From positions 1 to 13,359 of the forward strand of contig JAQGMN010000432.1 of NCBI GenBank assembly GCA_028292345.1: a stretch of 13,359 nucleotides of DNA, read 5' to 3'. Below the pieces are notes generated by a model that did not search any database, was not told the origin of the DNA, and was given only the letters and a program-made list of their open reading frames with translations. Both the position numbers and the translations under genes were made by a program. The DNA is from Polaromonas sp. GTDB taxonomy: Bacteria; Pseudomonadota; Gammaproteobacteria; Burkholderiales; Burkholderiaceae_C. This document shows positions 6,300 to 12,433 of this stretch, piece after piece; positions within the stretch are counted from its first letter, which is position 1; every line of letters starts with the position of its first letter.

Positions 6300-6924
6300 T
6301 CTGCTGGCTTTGCTGGGAATCGACCTGGTGCTGTGCGCCGCCGTGTTGCGTCTGCTGACCTGTCAGCGCGGCATTCTGCGAACTGCCCGATGGGCCGTGA
6401 TGCTGGCTGTTTTTTCAGTGCTGTGGCTTCCGGTGGGCGCTGCCCAGTTGCCGGTTCTGGCGTTTGTCCGGGGTGTCAGTTCGGACTTGAGCACGACGCT
6501 GGTGGCGCTGGCCTGTCTCAGCATGGGCCGGCGCCTGTTCGGTTGGCCAGCCATGGCACGGTGCGAAGGTCTGGCTTTGTCTGTTGCAATTGCCGTGGCA
6601 GCGCTCGTTCTGTATCCCACAGCCCTGGGATGGGGTGACTGGGATGCCTATCGGCCCGGGTGGGGCTCGATGGGCATGCTCGGCATTTTGCTGATGATGT
6701 CGATCGCTAGCTGGATCGCCGGCTTGCGGCTTTTGCCGGGGCTGGTTGGTCTGGCGCTGCTGGCCTGGATCGCAGGATGGATGGAATCAGGCAATCTGTG
6801 GGATTACCTGATGGACCCCTGGCTGGCCATTTGGGCCGTGCTTCGGTGCTTGAAGGCTGGCGTGCGGCATGTGGCGCAACGGCACCGACTTCGCGCCCCC
6901 GCGGCCCGGCCTTCGCCTCCTTGA
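6277..6924 (+). CDS. Polytopic inner-membrane protein of unknown function
   Basis: The 215-aa product is very hydrophobic. I see about five or six membrane segments, roughly at 7-27, 38-64, 70-84, 97-117, 131-167 (probably two) and 178-192, with a basic, Pro/Arg-rich C-terminal tail. A YPTALGWGDWDAYRPGWG segment between helices is the most distinctive stretch. I do not recognise the family. The ATG at 6277 overlaps the sialidase-fold gene by 23 bp; an earlier in-frame ATG at 6253 would enlarge the overlap to 47 bp. The overlap suggests that the two are one translational unit and may work together at the inner membrane, but this is inference from position only. Confidence 0.72.
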   Translation: MQLPPLTDLLALLGIDLVLCAAVLRLLTCQRGILRTARWAVMLAVFSVLWLPVGAAQLPVLAFVRGVSSDLSTTLVALACLSMGRRLFGWPAMARCEGLALSVAIAVAALVLYPTALGWGDWDAYRPGWGSMGMLGILLMMSIASWIAGLRLLPGLVGLALLAWIAGWMESGNLWDYLMDPWLAIWAVLRCLKAGVRHVAQRHRLRAPAARPSPP

Positions 6925-6967
6925 TGCAGCGCAAAATCAACCCGCGCCGCCTTCCCAAGCACCTTTC

Positions 6968-6973
6968 TACAAT
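6968..6973 (+). promoter_or_regulatory. Possible -10 element upstream of fabD
   Basis: TACAAT at 6968-6973 matches five of six bases of the sigma70 -10 box and lies in the 91-bp gap before fabD. No acceptable -35 hexamer is present 16-18 bp upstream (the sequence there is GC-rich), so this is only a weak candidate for an internal promoter serving fabD-fabG. The rest of the gap shows nothing else notable. Confidence 0.3.
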
Positions 6974-7015
6974 GAGCGCACTTCTCACCATGCGATTGAT
7001 AACCGGAGTCATCAT

Positions 7016-7966
7016 TTGAAATCGTTTGCTTTTGTTTTTCCCGGTCAGGGCTCCCAGTCTGTGGGCATGCTGGACGCCTGGAGCGATCATCCTGTCGTCA
7101 GGCAAACCCTGGCGGAAGCTTCCGACGCACTGGCTGAGGATATCGGCCAGCTCATCAAGGACGGTCCCAAGGAGGCGCTGGCGCTCACCACCAATACCCA
7201 GCCGGTCATGCTGGTCGCCGGTGTGGCCGCTTACCGGGTATGGATGGCGGAAACCGGCATCGCACCTGCCGCGGTGGCCGGCCACTCGCTGGGCGAATAC
7301 ACGGCACTGGTCGCGTCAGGCGTGCTGGGCCTGTCGCAGGCCGCTCCTTTGGTTCGCTTTCGGGCGCAGGCCATGCAGGATGCCGTGCCGGTCGGCGTGG
7401 GCGCCATGGCTGCCATCCTGGGCATGGACGCTGCCAGGGTCATCGAAGGCTGCGCCGAAGCGACGCAAGGCTTCGGTGCCGAGACGGCTGAAATTGTCGA
7501 AGCCGTCAATTTCAACGACCCGATGCAGACCGTGATCGCCGGCAGCAAGGCGGCCGTGGACAAAGCCTGCGAAATTCTCAAGGCGAACGGCGCCAAGCGG
7601 GCCTTGCCCCTGCCGGTGTCGGCGCCTTTCCATTCCCGCCTGATGAAGCCCGCGGCCGACAGGCTCAAGGCGCAGCTTGCCGGCATTGAGTTGGACGTCC
7701 CTAAGATTCCCGTCATCAACAATGTCGATGTCACCATCGAATCCGACGCCGGCCGCATCCGCGATGCGCTTTACCGGCAGGCCTTCGGTCCGGTGCGCTG
7801 GGTCGAATGCGTGCAGGCCATCAAGGCACAGGGCCTGACCACCCTGGTCGAGTGCGGGCCGGGCAAGGTTCTGGCGGGCATGGTGAAAAGAATTGACCCG
7901 GAACTGACCGGTGCGCCGCTGTTTGACCCCGTTTCAATGGCCTCGGTGAAGGAGATGCTGGCATGA
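7016..7966 (+). CDS. fabD: Malonyl-CoA:ACP transacylase (FabD), TTG start
   Basis: FabD moves malonyl from CoA to ACP, supplying the extender unit for fatty-acid elongation. The 316-aa protein begins (M)KSFAFVFPGQGSQSVGM. It has the oxyanion-side GQGS motif at 10-13, the nucleophile Ser91 in GHSLGEYTALVASG, Arg116, which binds the malonyl carboxylate, and His206 in PVSAPFHSRLM. The start is assigned to TTG at 7016 because this gives the standard N-terminus and a GGAG ribosome site (7005-7008) lies 7 nt upstream. The longer in-frame ORF from 6869 would add 49 unrelated residues overlapping the membrane-protein gene. The stop overlaps fabG as ATGA. Confidence 0.96.
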   Translation: MKSFAFVFPGQGSQSVGMLDAWSDHPVVRQTLAEASDALAEDIGQLIKDGPKEALALTTNTQPVMLVAGVAAYRVWMAETGIAPAAVAGHSLGEYTALVASGVLGLSQAAPLVRFRAQAMQDAVPVGVGAMAAILGMDAARVIEGCAEATQGFGAETAEIVEAVNFNDPMQTVIAGSKAAVDKACEILKANGAKRALPLPVSAPFHSRLMKPAADRLKAQLAGIELDVPKIPVINNVDVTIESDAGRIRDALYRQAFGPVRWVECVQAIKAQGLTTLVECGPGKVLAGMVKRIDPELTGAPLFDPVSMASVKEMLA

Positions 7967-8709
7967 GCGATATCCTATTTGAAGGGCAGAGCGCCCTGGT
8001 GACCGGCGCATCGCGCGGCATTGGCGCCGCCATCGCTCTGGAACTTGCGACACGGGGCCTGAAGGTCACCGGCACCGCCACCAGCCATGAGGGCGCCGAA
8101 AAAATAAGCCGCACCCTGGCGGCTTACCCTGGCTGCTCTGGACAGACGCTTGATGTGAACGACGGCGTTGCTGGGGAGGCGCTGGTCAACCGCATCGTGG
8201 CCGAATTTGGCGGTTTGCAGGTGCTGGTGAACAATGCCGGCATCACCCGCGACATGCTGGCCATGCGGCTGAAGGACGACGACTGGGATGCGGTGCTCGA
8301 CACCAATCTGAAGGCGGTGTTTCGCATGAGCCGCGCGGTGATGCGCTGCATGATGAAGCAGCGCTACGGCCGCATCATCAGCATCACGTCGGTGGTGGGC
8401 GCCTCGGGCAATGCCGGGCAGGCCAATTACGCAGCCGCCAAGGCCGGTGTGGCCGGCATGACGCGGGCGCTGGCACGGGAACTCGGCTCGCGCAGCATCA
8501 CCGTCAATTGCGTGGCGCCAGGCTTTATCGAAACCGACATGACCGCCCGTTTGCCCGAGGAGCAGCAAAAAGCGCTGCTGGGGCAGATTCCCCTGGGGCA
8601 TCTTGGCAAGCCGCAGGACATTGCGCATGCGGTGGCTTTTCTGGCCAGTCCGCAGGCCGCCTACATCACAGGGCAGGAACTGCATGTCAATGGCGGCATG
8701 TACATGTAA
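7963..8709 (+). CDS. fabG: 3-oxoacyl-ACP reductase (FabG)
   Basis: FabG is the NADPH-dependent short-chain dehydrogenase that reduces 3-ketoacyl-ACP in each elongation cycle. The 248-aa protein shows the cofactor motif TGASRGIG at 14-21, NNAG at 90-93, and the catalytic set Asn115, Ser143, Tyr156 and Lys160 (YAAAK). GFIETDMT and the C-terminal TGQELHVNGGMYM are also standard. A strong AAGGAG ribosome site (7949-7954) inside the end of fabD lies 8 nt before the ATG. The ATG overlaps the fabD stop by 4 bp, indicating translational coupling. A 171-bp gap with the acpP promoter follows. Confidence 0.97.
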   Translation: MSDILFEGQSALVTGASRGIGAAIALELATRGLKVTGTATSHEGAEKISRTLAAYPGCSGQTLDVNDGVAGEALVNRIVAEFGGLQVLVNNAGITRDMLAMRLKDDDWDAVLDTNLKAVFRMSRAVMRCMMKQRYGRIISITSVVGASGNAGQANYAAAKAGVAGMTRALARELGSRSITVNCVAPGFIETDMTARLPEEQQKALLGQIPLGHLGKPQDIAHAVAFLASPQAAYITGQELHVNGGMYM

Positions 8710-8819
8710 CTTTGGCACAGGCTGAACTTCAGGTTGGCCAGTCCGGCCTGCCAGGCCTGTGCCTGACAGTGGTAAAACACAGGAAATCGAAGCCGGTTTT
8801 TATCCGTCCGGCCCGGTGC

Positions 8820-8848
8820 TTGGGAAGACAATCCCAACGCGGTAAAAT
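8820..8848 (+). promoter_or_regulatory. Sigma70-type promoter for acpP, with inverted repeat at the -35 box
   Basis: TTGGGA (8820-8825), a 17-bp spacer and TAAAAT (8843-8848) form a good promoter; transcription would start near 8855, giving a leader of about 26 nt. The -35 box is the left arm of a perfect 6-bp inverted repeat, TTGGGA-N6-TCCCAA (8820-8837), which could be an operator or chance. The same TTGGGA hexamer serves as the -35 of the rpmF promoter. The upstream part of the fabG-acpP gap has only a compact GGCCTG-C-CAGGCC palindrome without a T run. Confidence 0.72.
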
Positions 8849-8880
8849 CACGGATTAATTTACAACCCTCAGAGGGATTT

Positions 8881-9120
8881 ATGAGCGATATCGAAGCACG
8901 TGTTAAGAAAATCATTGCCGAACAACTTGGCGTTGAAGAAGGTCAAGTCACCAGCGAAAAGTCCTTCGTGGCTGACCTGGGCGCTGATTCCCTTGACACC
9001 GTAGAGCTGGTCATGGCACTCGAAGACGAGTTTGGCATTGAAATTCCCGATGAAGACGCGGAGAAGATCACCACCGTCCAGAACGCGATTGACTACGCAA
9101 ACACCCATCACAAGGCCTAA
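8881..9120 (+). CDS. acpP: Acyl carrier protein
   Basis: The 79-aa acidic protein carries growing acyl chains on a 4'-phosphopantetheine arm attached to Ser37 of the ADSLDTVELV motif. It has the full ACP pattern: MSDIEARVKKIIAEQLGV at the start, FVADLGADSLD, the acidic EDEFGIEIPDEDAEKI recognition helix and a C-terminal Ala tail. It is a major soluble protein in bacteria. An AGAGGGA ribosome site (8871-8877) precedes the ATG. The gene has its own promoter and a downstream terminator-like hairpin, so a separate abundant monocistronic mRNA is likely. Codon use looks less GC-rich than in the neighbours, as is usual for highly expressed genes. Confidence 0.98.
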   Translation: MSDIEARVKKIIAEQLGVEEGQVTSEKSFVADLGADSLDTVELVMALEDEFGIEIPDEDAEKITTVQNAIDYANTHHKA

Positions 9121-9144
9121 GGCGCTCGCGCCCTTGCCGTCATC

Positions 9145-9183
9145 AACCTGAAAAGCCTGACCGCAGTTTTTTCAGGTTTTTTT
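9145..9183 (+). terminator. Terminator/attenuator between acpP and fabF
   Basis: AACCTGAAAA (9145-9154) pairs with TTTTCAGGTT (9169-9178) over 10 bp, followed by five more T residues. The loop of 14 nt is rather long but can itself form a 2-bp GC extension. A small GGCG-CTCG-CGCC hairpin (9121-9132) precedes it directly after the acpP stop. It probably ends most acpP transcripts and lets a fraction reach fabF. Confidence 0.72.
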
Positions 9184-9198
9184 ATCCAGGATTACTGA

Positions 9199-10443
9199 AT
9201 GAGCCGTCGTCGTGTCGTCGTGACAGGTCTGGGTTGTGTCAGCCCAGTAGGAAATACCGTGGCCGATTCCTGGGCCAATGTGCTTGCCGGAACACCCGGC
9301 ATTGACCTGATTACCCATTTTGATGCAAGCACTCTAGCCTGCAAGTTCGCAGGCGAGGTCAAGGGTTTCAATATCGCGGATTACATCCCCGAAAAAGAAG
9401 CCCGACACATGGATCGCTTTATTCATCTGGGTCTGGCCGCAGCCTGCCAGGCGGTGGTTGACAGCGGTTTGCCTACCGGCGCCGCGCTCGACCCTGAGAT
9501 GGCAACGCGCATCGGTTGCAACATCGGCTCGGGCATTGGCGGCTTGCCGCTGATCGAGCAGATGCATGGCGAACTGGTGAACCGCGGGCCGCGCCGGATT
9601 TCCCCATTTTTTGTGCCAGCGACGATCATCAACATGATCTCCGGGCATGTCTCAATCAAGTTCGGCTTCAAAGGGCCCAATATTGCCGTCGTCACCGCCT
9701 GCACCACAGGTCTTCATGCAATTGGCCTGTCGGCACGCATGATTGAGTATGGCGACTGCGATGTGATGGTGGCCGGCGGCTCGGAAGCCACCGTGTCGGC
9801 CCTGGGCGTGGGCGGCTTTGCAGCAGCACGCGCCCTGTCAACCCGCAATGAAGATCCCAAAACAGCGTCGCGTCCCTGGGACAAGGACCGCGATGGCTTT
9901 GTGCTGGGCGAGGGCAGCGGCGTCGTGGTGCTTGAGGAATACGAGCATGCCAAGGCGCGTGGCGCCAAAATCTATGCCGAAGTCCTGGGCTTCGGCATGA
10001 GCGCCGATGCCTACCACATGACGGCGCCCGACATCGACGGCCCGCGCCGTTCCATGGCCATGGCCTTGAAAAACGCGGGCGTCAACGCGGACCAGGTGCA
10101 ATACCTCAATGCGCATGGCACGTCCACACCGCTGGGCGACCTGAACGAAACCAATGCCATCAAGGCCGCTTTTGGTGCGCATGCCAAAAACATGGTGGTC
10201 AGCTCGACCAAATCCATGACCGGTCACTTGCTGGGCGGCGCGGGCGGCATTGAGTCGGTGTTTACCGTGCTGGCCCTGCATCATCAGAAAATTCCGCCGA
10301 CCATCAACATCTTCAATCAAGATCCTGAGTGCGACCTGGATTACTGCGCCAACACGGCCCGTGACGCTACCCTCGATATTGCAGTCAAAAACAATTTCGG
10401 ATTTGGCGGCACCAATGGCACGCTGGTGTTCAAGCGCGTCTGA
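9199..10443 (+). CDS. fabF: Beta-ketoacyl-ACP synthase II (FabF)
   Basis: FabF condenses acyl-ACP with malonyl-ACP during elongation, including the temperature-sensitive step from C16:1 to C18:1 known in E. coli. The 414-aa protein starts MSRRRVVVTGLGCVSPVG and has the KAS II catalytic residues Cys168 (TACTTG), His306 (NAHGTSTPLGD), Lys338 and His343 (STKSMTGHLLGGAGG), plus the C-terminal NNFGFGGTNGTLVFKR gating loop. Length matches the family (about 412). An AGGA ribosome site (9188-9191) lies 7 nt before the ATG. The gene ends within a strong hairpin whose loop contains its stop codon. Confidence 0.97.
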   Translation: MSRRRVVVTGLGCVSPVGNTVADSWANVLAGTPGIDLITHFDASTLACKFAGEVKGFNIADYIPEKEARHMDRFIHLGLAAACQAVVDSGLPTGAALDPEMATRIGCNIGSGIGGLPLIEQMHGELVNRGPRRISPFFVPATIINMISGHVSIKFGFKGPNIAVVTACTTGLHAIGLSARMIEYGDCDVMVAGGSEATVSALGVGGFAAARALSTRNEDPKTASRPWDKDRDGFVLGEGSGVVVLEEYEHAKARGAKIYAEVLGFGMSADAYHMTAPDIDGPRRSMAMALKNAGVNADQVQYLNAHGTSTPLGDLNETNAIKAAFGAHAKNMVVSSTKSMTGHLLGGAGGIESVFTVLALHHQKIPPTINIFNQDPECDLDYCANTARDATLDIAVKNNFGFGGTNGTLVFKRV

Positions 10444-10463
10444 CAGCGCTTGAACACCCTTTT
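10425..10463 (+). terminator. Strong hairpin terminator overlapping the fabF stop codon
   Basis: GGTGTTCAAGCGC (10425-10437) and GCGCTTGAACACC (10446-10458) form a perfect 13-bp stem with an 8-nt loop, followed by CTTTT. The fabF TGA (10441-10443) lies in the loop, so the left arm encodes the last residues of FabF. The T tract is short, so it may be a partial terminator, but the stem is strong. It separates the fab genes from the ygfX-like/rpoE group. Confidence 0.7.
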
Positions 10464-10493
10464 GCTGCGGCACACGGCAAAGCATCGACTGCC

Positions 10494-11048
10494 GTGATCC
10501 GCCACAACGCCCCGCCGGTCGTCTATCCGCTGGGGCGTTCATCTTTTCTGGGTAGCTTGTTGCTGGGGTTGTGGCTTGCCGGCTTCTTTTCGGTGATGCT
10601 GTGGTGCCATTTTACAAAGCCAATGGACTGGCGCATGACGCTGGCATTTCTTTGCGTTGCGGGGGCGGGCATCGCCGCAGGAACCAGCTGGAAAAATATG
10701 CTGGGCGGCCAACTGGCGTGGAATGGGCAGGTCTGGCGCTGGGAAAGCGCGGGCTACCTGTCCGGCGCTGCCGAGCATGAAGTGTCGGTCATTGCGGATT
10801 TTCAGAACATGCTGCTGCTCAGGCTTGAAAACCAGGCCCGCGCCGGCCTGTGGCTATGGGTCGAGCAGGGCGCCATGCCCGAGCGCTGGCTGGATTTGCG
10901 CCGGGCTGTGTATTCGCCGCATAAATCGCCTGCAGCGTCCTTGACCTCGCACGACCTTCTTCCTGCGGAGCCTTCTTCTTTGCCATTTGCGGCTGTGGCA
11001 GTATCAATCGTTATGCAACCTCAAAATGATCAGCGGGCCAAGCCATGA
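10494..11048 (+). CDS. Small membrane protein, YgfX-like
   Basis: The 184-aa product has two predicted membrane helices close together (about 19-39 and 47-65), then a cytoplasmic-type domain with GGQLAWNGQVWRW at 71-83, a LLLRL strand at 107-111, LWLWVEQ at 119-125 and PERWLDLRRAVYS at 129-141. This layout (two helices, G-x-L...W..., then a hydrophobic strand and W-x-x-L-R-R near the end) resembles YgfX/CptA proteins. In E. coli, YgfX is paired with SdhE and affects cell-division and cytoskeletal proteins; no SdhE is seen here. The start is a GTG at 10494 with no clear ribosome site. The stop overlaps the rpoE ATG (ATGA, 11045-11048), so it is probably co-translated with rpoE. The family call is moderate only. 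Confidence 0.7.
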   Translation: MIRHNAPPVVYPLGRSSFLGSLLLGLWLAGFFSVMLWCHFTKPMDWRMTLAFLCVAGAGIAAGTSWKNMLGGQLAWNGQVWRWESAGYLSGAAEHEVSVIADFQNMLLLRLENQARAGLWLWVEQGAMPERWLDLRRAVYSPHKSPAASLTSHDLLPAEPSSLPFAAVAVSIVMQPQNDQRAKP

Positions 11049-11680
11049 GCGCCGACCTGCCGCCGTCCTCCGCTGAAAAGGCAGTTGACAGCGACGCCAT
11101 ACTGGTCGAGCGCACCGTGGCCGGCGACCAGAAAGCGTTTGAATTGCTGGTCATCAAATACCAGCGGCGCATTCAGCGGCTAATAGGTCGCATGGTTCGT
11201 GATGTGGACTTGGTTGAAGACATTGCCCAAGAGACATTCATCCGGGCTTACCGTGCCCTGGCGCAGTTCAGGGGCGAGGCGCAGTTCTATACCTGGCTGT
11301 ATCGGATTGCCGTCAACACCGCCAAAAAAGCCTTGATGGACCTCAAGCGAAATCCCACGGTTTCGGAAAATGCGTACAAATCGGAAGATGATGATGAAAC
11401 TTCCCGGGCCGAGAACGAACTAACCACCTCAGAAACCCCCGAAGCGGTGCTGGCCAGCAAGGAAATTGCAGAAATCATTAACGCTGCGATGCAGGCTTTG
11501 CCAGAAGAGTTGCGCGAAGCCATTACGCTGCGGGAAATAGAAGGCCTGAGCTATGAAGAAATATCGGAAGCCATGAATTGCCCTATCGGTACAGTGCGGT
11601 CTCGAATTTTCAGGGCCCGAGAAGCGATTTCCGCCAAGGTCAAGCCTTTGCTGGAAAACCAGGCAGGTAAACGCTGGTAA
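11045..11680 (+). CDS. rpoE: RNA polymerase sigma factor RpoE (AlgU type, ECF)
   Basis: The 211-aa protein is an extracytoplasmic-function sigma factor of the RpoE/AlgU group that directs transcription of envelope-stress genes when freed from RseA. Region 2 is seen at about 31-93: FELLVIKYQRRIQRLIGR, EDIAQETFIRAYRAL and GEAQFYTWLYRIAVNTA, which contacts the -10 element and core polymerase. Region 4 at 152-195 (LPEELREAITLREIEGLSYEEI, then GTVRSRIFRAREAI) forms the -35-binding helix-turn-helix. Length is typical, with a slightly extended acidic linker (112-130). The ATG overlaps the ygfX-like stop. rseA and rseB follow, the canonical order. I could not find a convincing RpoE-type GGAACTT promoter upstream, so the site of autoregulation is unclear. 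Confidence 0.96.
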   Translation: MSADLPPSSAEKAVDSDAILVERTVAGDQKAFELLVIKYQRRIQRLIGRMVRDVDLVEDIAQETFIRAYRALAQFRGEAQFYTWLYRIAVNTAKKALMDLKRNPTVSENAYKSEDDDETSRAENELTTSETPEAVLASKEIAEIINAAMQALPEELREAITLREIEGLSYEEISEAMNCPIGTVRSRIFRAREAISAKVKPLLENQAGKRW

Positions 11681-11726
11681 TTCTTTTTCAACCGGCCAAT
11701 CAACCGTGCGCCAGAGCAACTGTTCA

Positions 11727-11768
11727 ATGAATAAAAATCGGCAGATCTGCTGCCCCTACATATCATGA
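11727..11768 (+). other. 13-codon leader ORF overlapping the rseA start
   Basis: In the 84-bp gap between rpoE and rseA, an ATG at 11727 opens a 13-residue frame, MNKNRQICCPYIS, whose TGA (11766-11768) overlaps the rseA ATG as ATGA. A 5-bp stem, GGCAG (11740-11744) with CTGCC (11750-11754), lies within it. No good ribosome site precedes it. It could couple translation into rseA, or be chance. Confidence 0.25.
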
Positions 11769-12409
11769 AACCACCCGTAACCACTAGCGAACTCTTGTCT
11801 GCACTGGCCGACGGCCAGTTAAACGGCAAAGAGTTGGACGCCGCGCTTCAGGCTTGCGGACATGATGCGTCTGCGCTGGGCTGCTGGAATACTTACCACG
11901 TGATTGGCGATGTATTGCGCTCGCCGGCTAATTTGCCTGCGGCCCGGGCGTTCGATGCGGAACTGGCATTTCTCGGCCGGTTCAACCAGCGGCTTGCGCA
12001 GGAGCCGGCAATCAGGCGAGAGCCTGCTTCGCTTGAAGCGCTTGCGCCACCGCCATTACAGGCAGCTGCCGACTTGATCCATCACCGTGGTTCGGCATCG
12101 AATGACGGCAATTTCCGCTGGAAGCTGGTGGCGGGCGTGGCTTCGCTGGCCGCTGTTTCCGCCATTGCATGGAGTGCTTCCGGACTGCTGCTGGCGCCTG
12201 CGCCCTTGCCGCAACTGGCGCAGTCTTCCTCTCCGCAAATTGTGGTGACTTCAGCGCAGGGTCCGATGGTGCGCGATGCCAGGCTCGAAGAATTGCTGGC
12301 CGCGCACAAGCAGTTCGGCGCAACCTCGGTTTTTCAGGAATCCTCCGGTTTTTTGCGAAACGCCACTTTTGAGATGCATCAGGACGCCCAGACCGTCGGC
12401 GGACGCTGA
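11765..12409 (+). CDS. rseA: Anti-sigma-E factor RseA
   Basis: RseA is a single-pass inner-membrane protein that holds RpoE inactive until it is cleaved by DegS and RseP. The 214-aa product has an N-terminal cytoplasmic sigma-binding domain (LLSALADGQLNGKELDAAL at about 10-28, then CWNTYHVIGDVLR at 40-52, the typical W-x-x-Y-H-x-I-x-D-x-L-R pattern), one membrane helix at about 119-143, and a periplasmic C-terminus with RDARLEELLAAHKQFG at 170-185. It matches the RseA domain plan and order. The start has no strong ribosome site and is overlapped by a short upstream ORF. The stop lies 24 bp before the rseB ATG. Confidence 0.88.
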   Translation: MKPPVTTSELLSALADGQLNGKELDAALQACGHDASALGCWNTYHVIGDVLRSPANLPAARAFDAELAFLGRFNQRLAQEPAIRREPASLEALAPPPLQAAADLIHHRGSASNDGNFRWKLVAGVASLAAVSAIAWSASGLLLAPAPLPQLAQSSSPQIVVTSAQGPMVRDARLEELLAAHKQFGATSVFQESSGFLRNATFEMHQDAQTVGGR

Positions 12410-12433
12410 AATTCATGAAATTTTTTCAAATCC

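Noticed and set aside
4872..6924. Recent horizontal transfer or mobile-element origin of the two inserted genes
   Set aside because: By eye, base composition looks like that of the neighbouring genes, and no transposase, integrase, terminal repeats or target duplications were seen. Older acquisition is still possible.
6869..7015. Longer FabD reading frame starting at an ATG inside the membrane-protein gene
   Set aside because: The 49 extra residues do not resemble FabD, and a well-spaced ribosome site points to TTG at 7016.
8040..8070. GGAACTT at 8040-8046 as an RpoE-type -35 box
   Set aside because: It is within fabG, with no suitable -10 sequence at the right distance, and far from rpoE. 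No other convincing RpoE-type promoter was found in the window.
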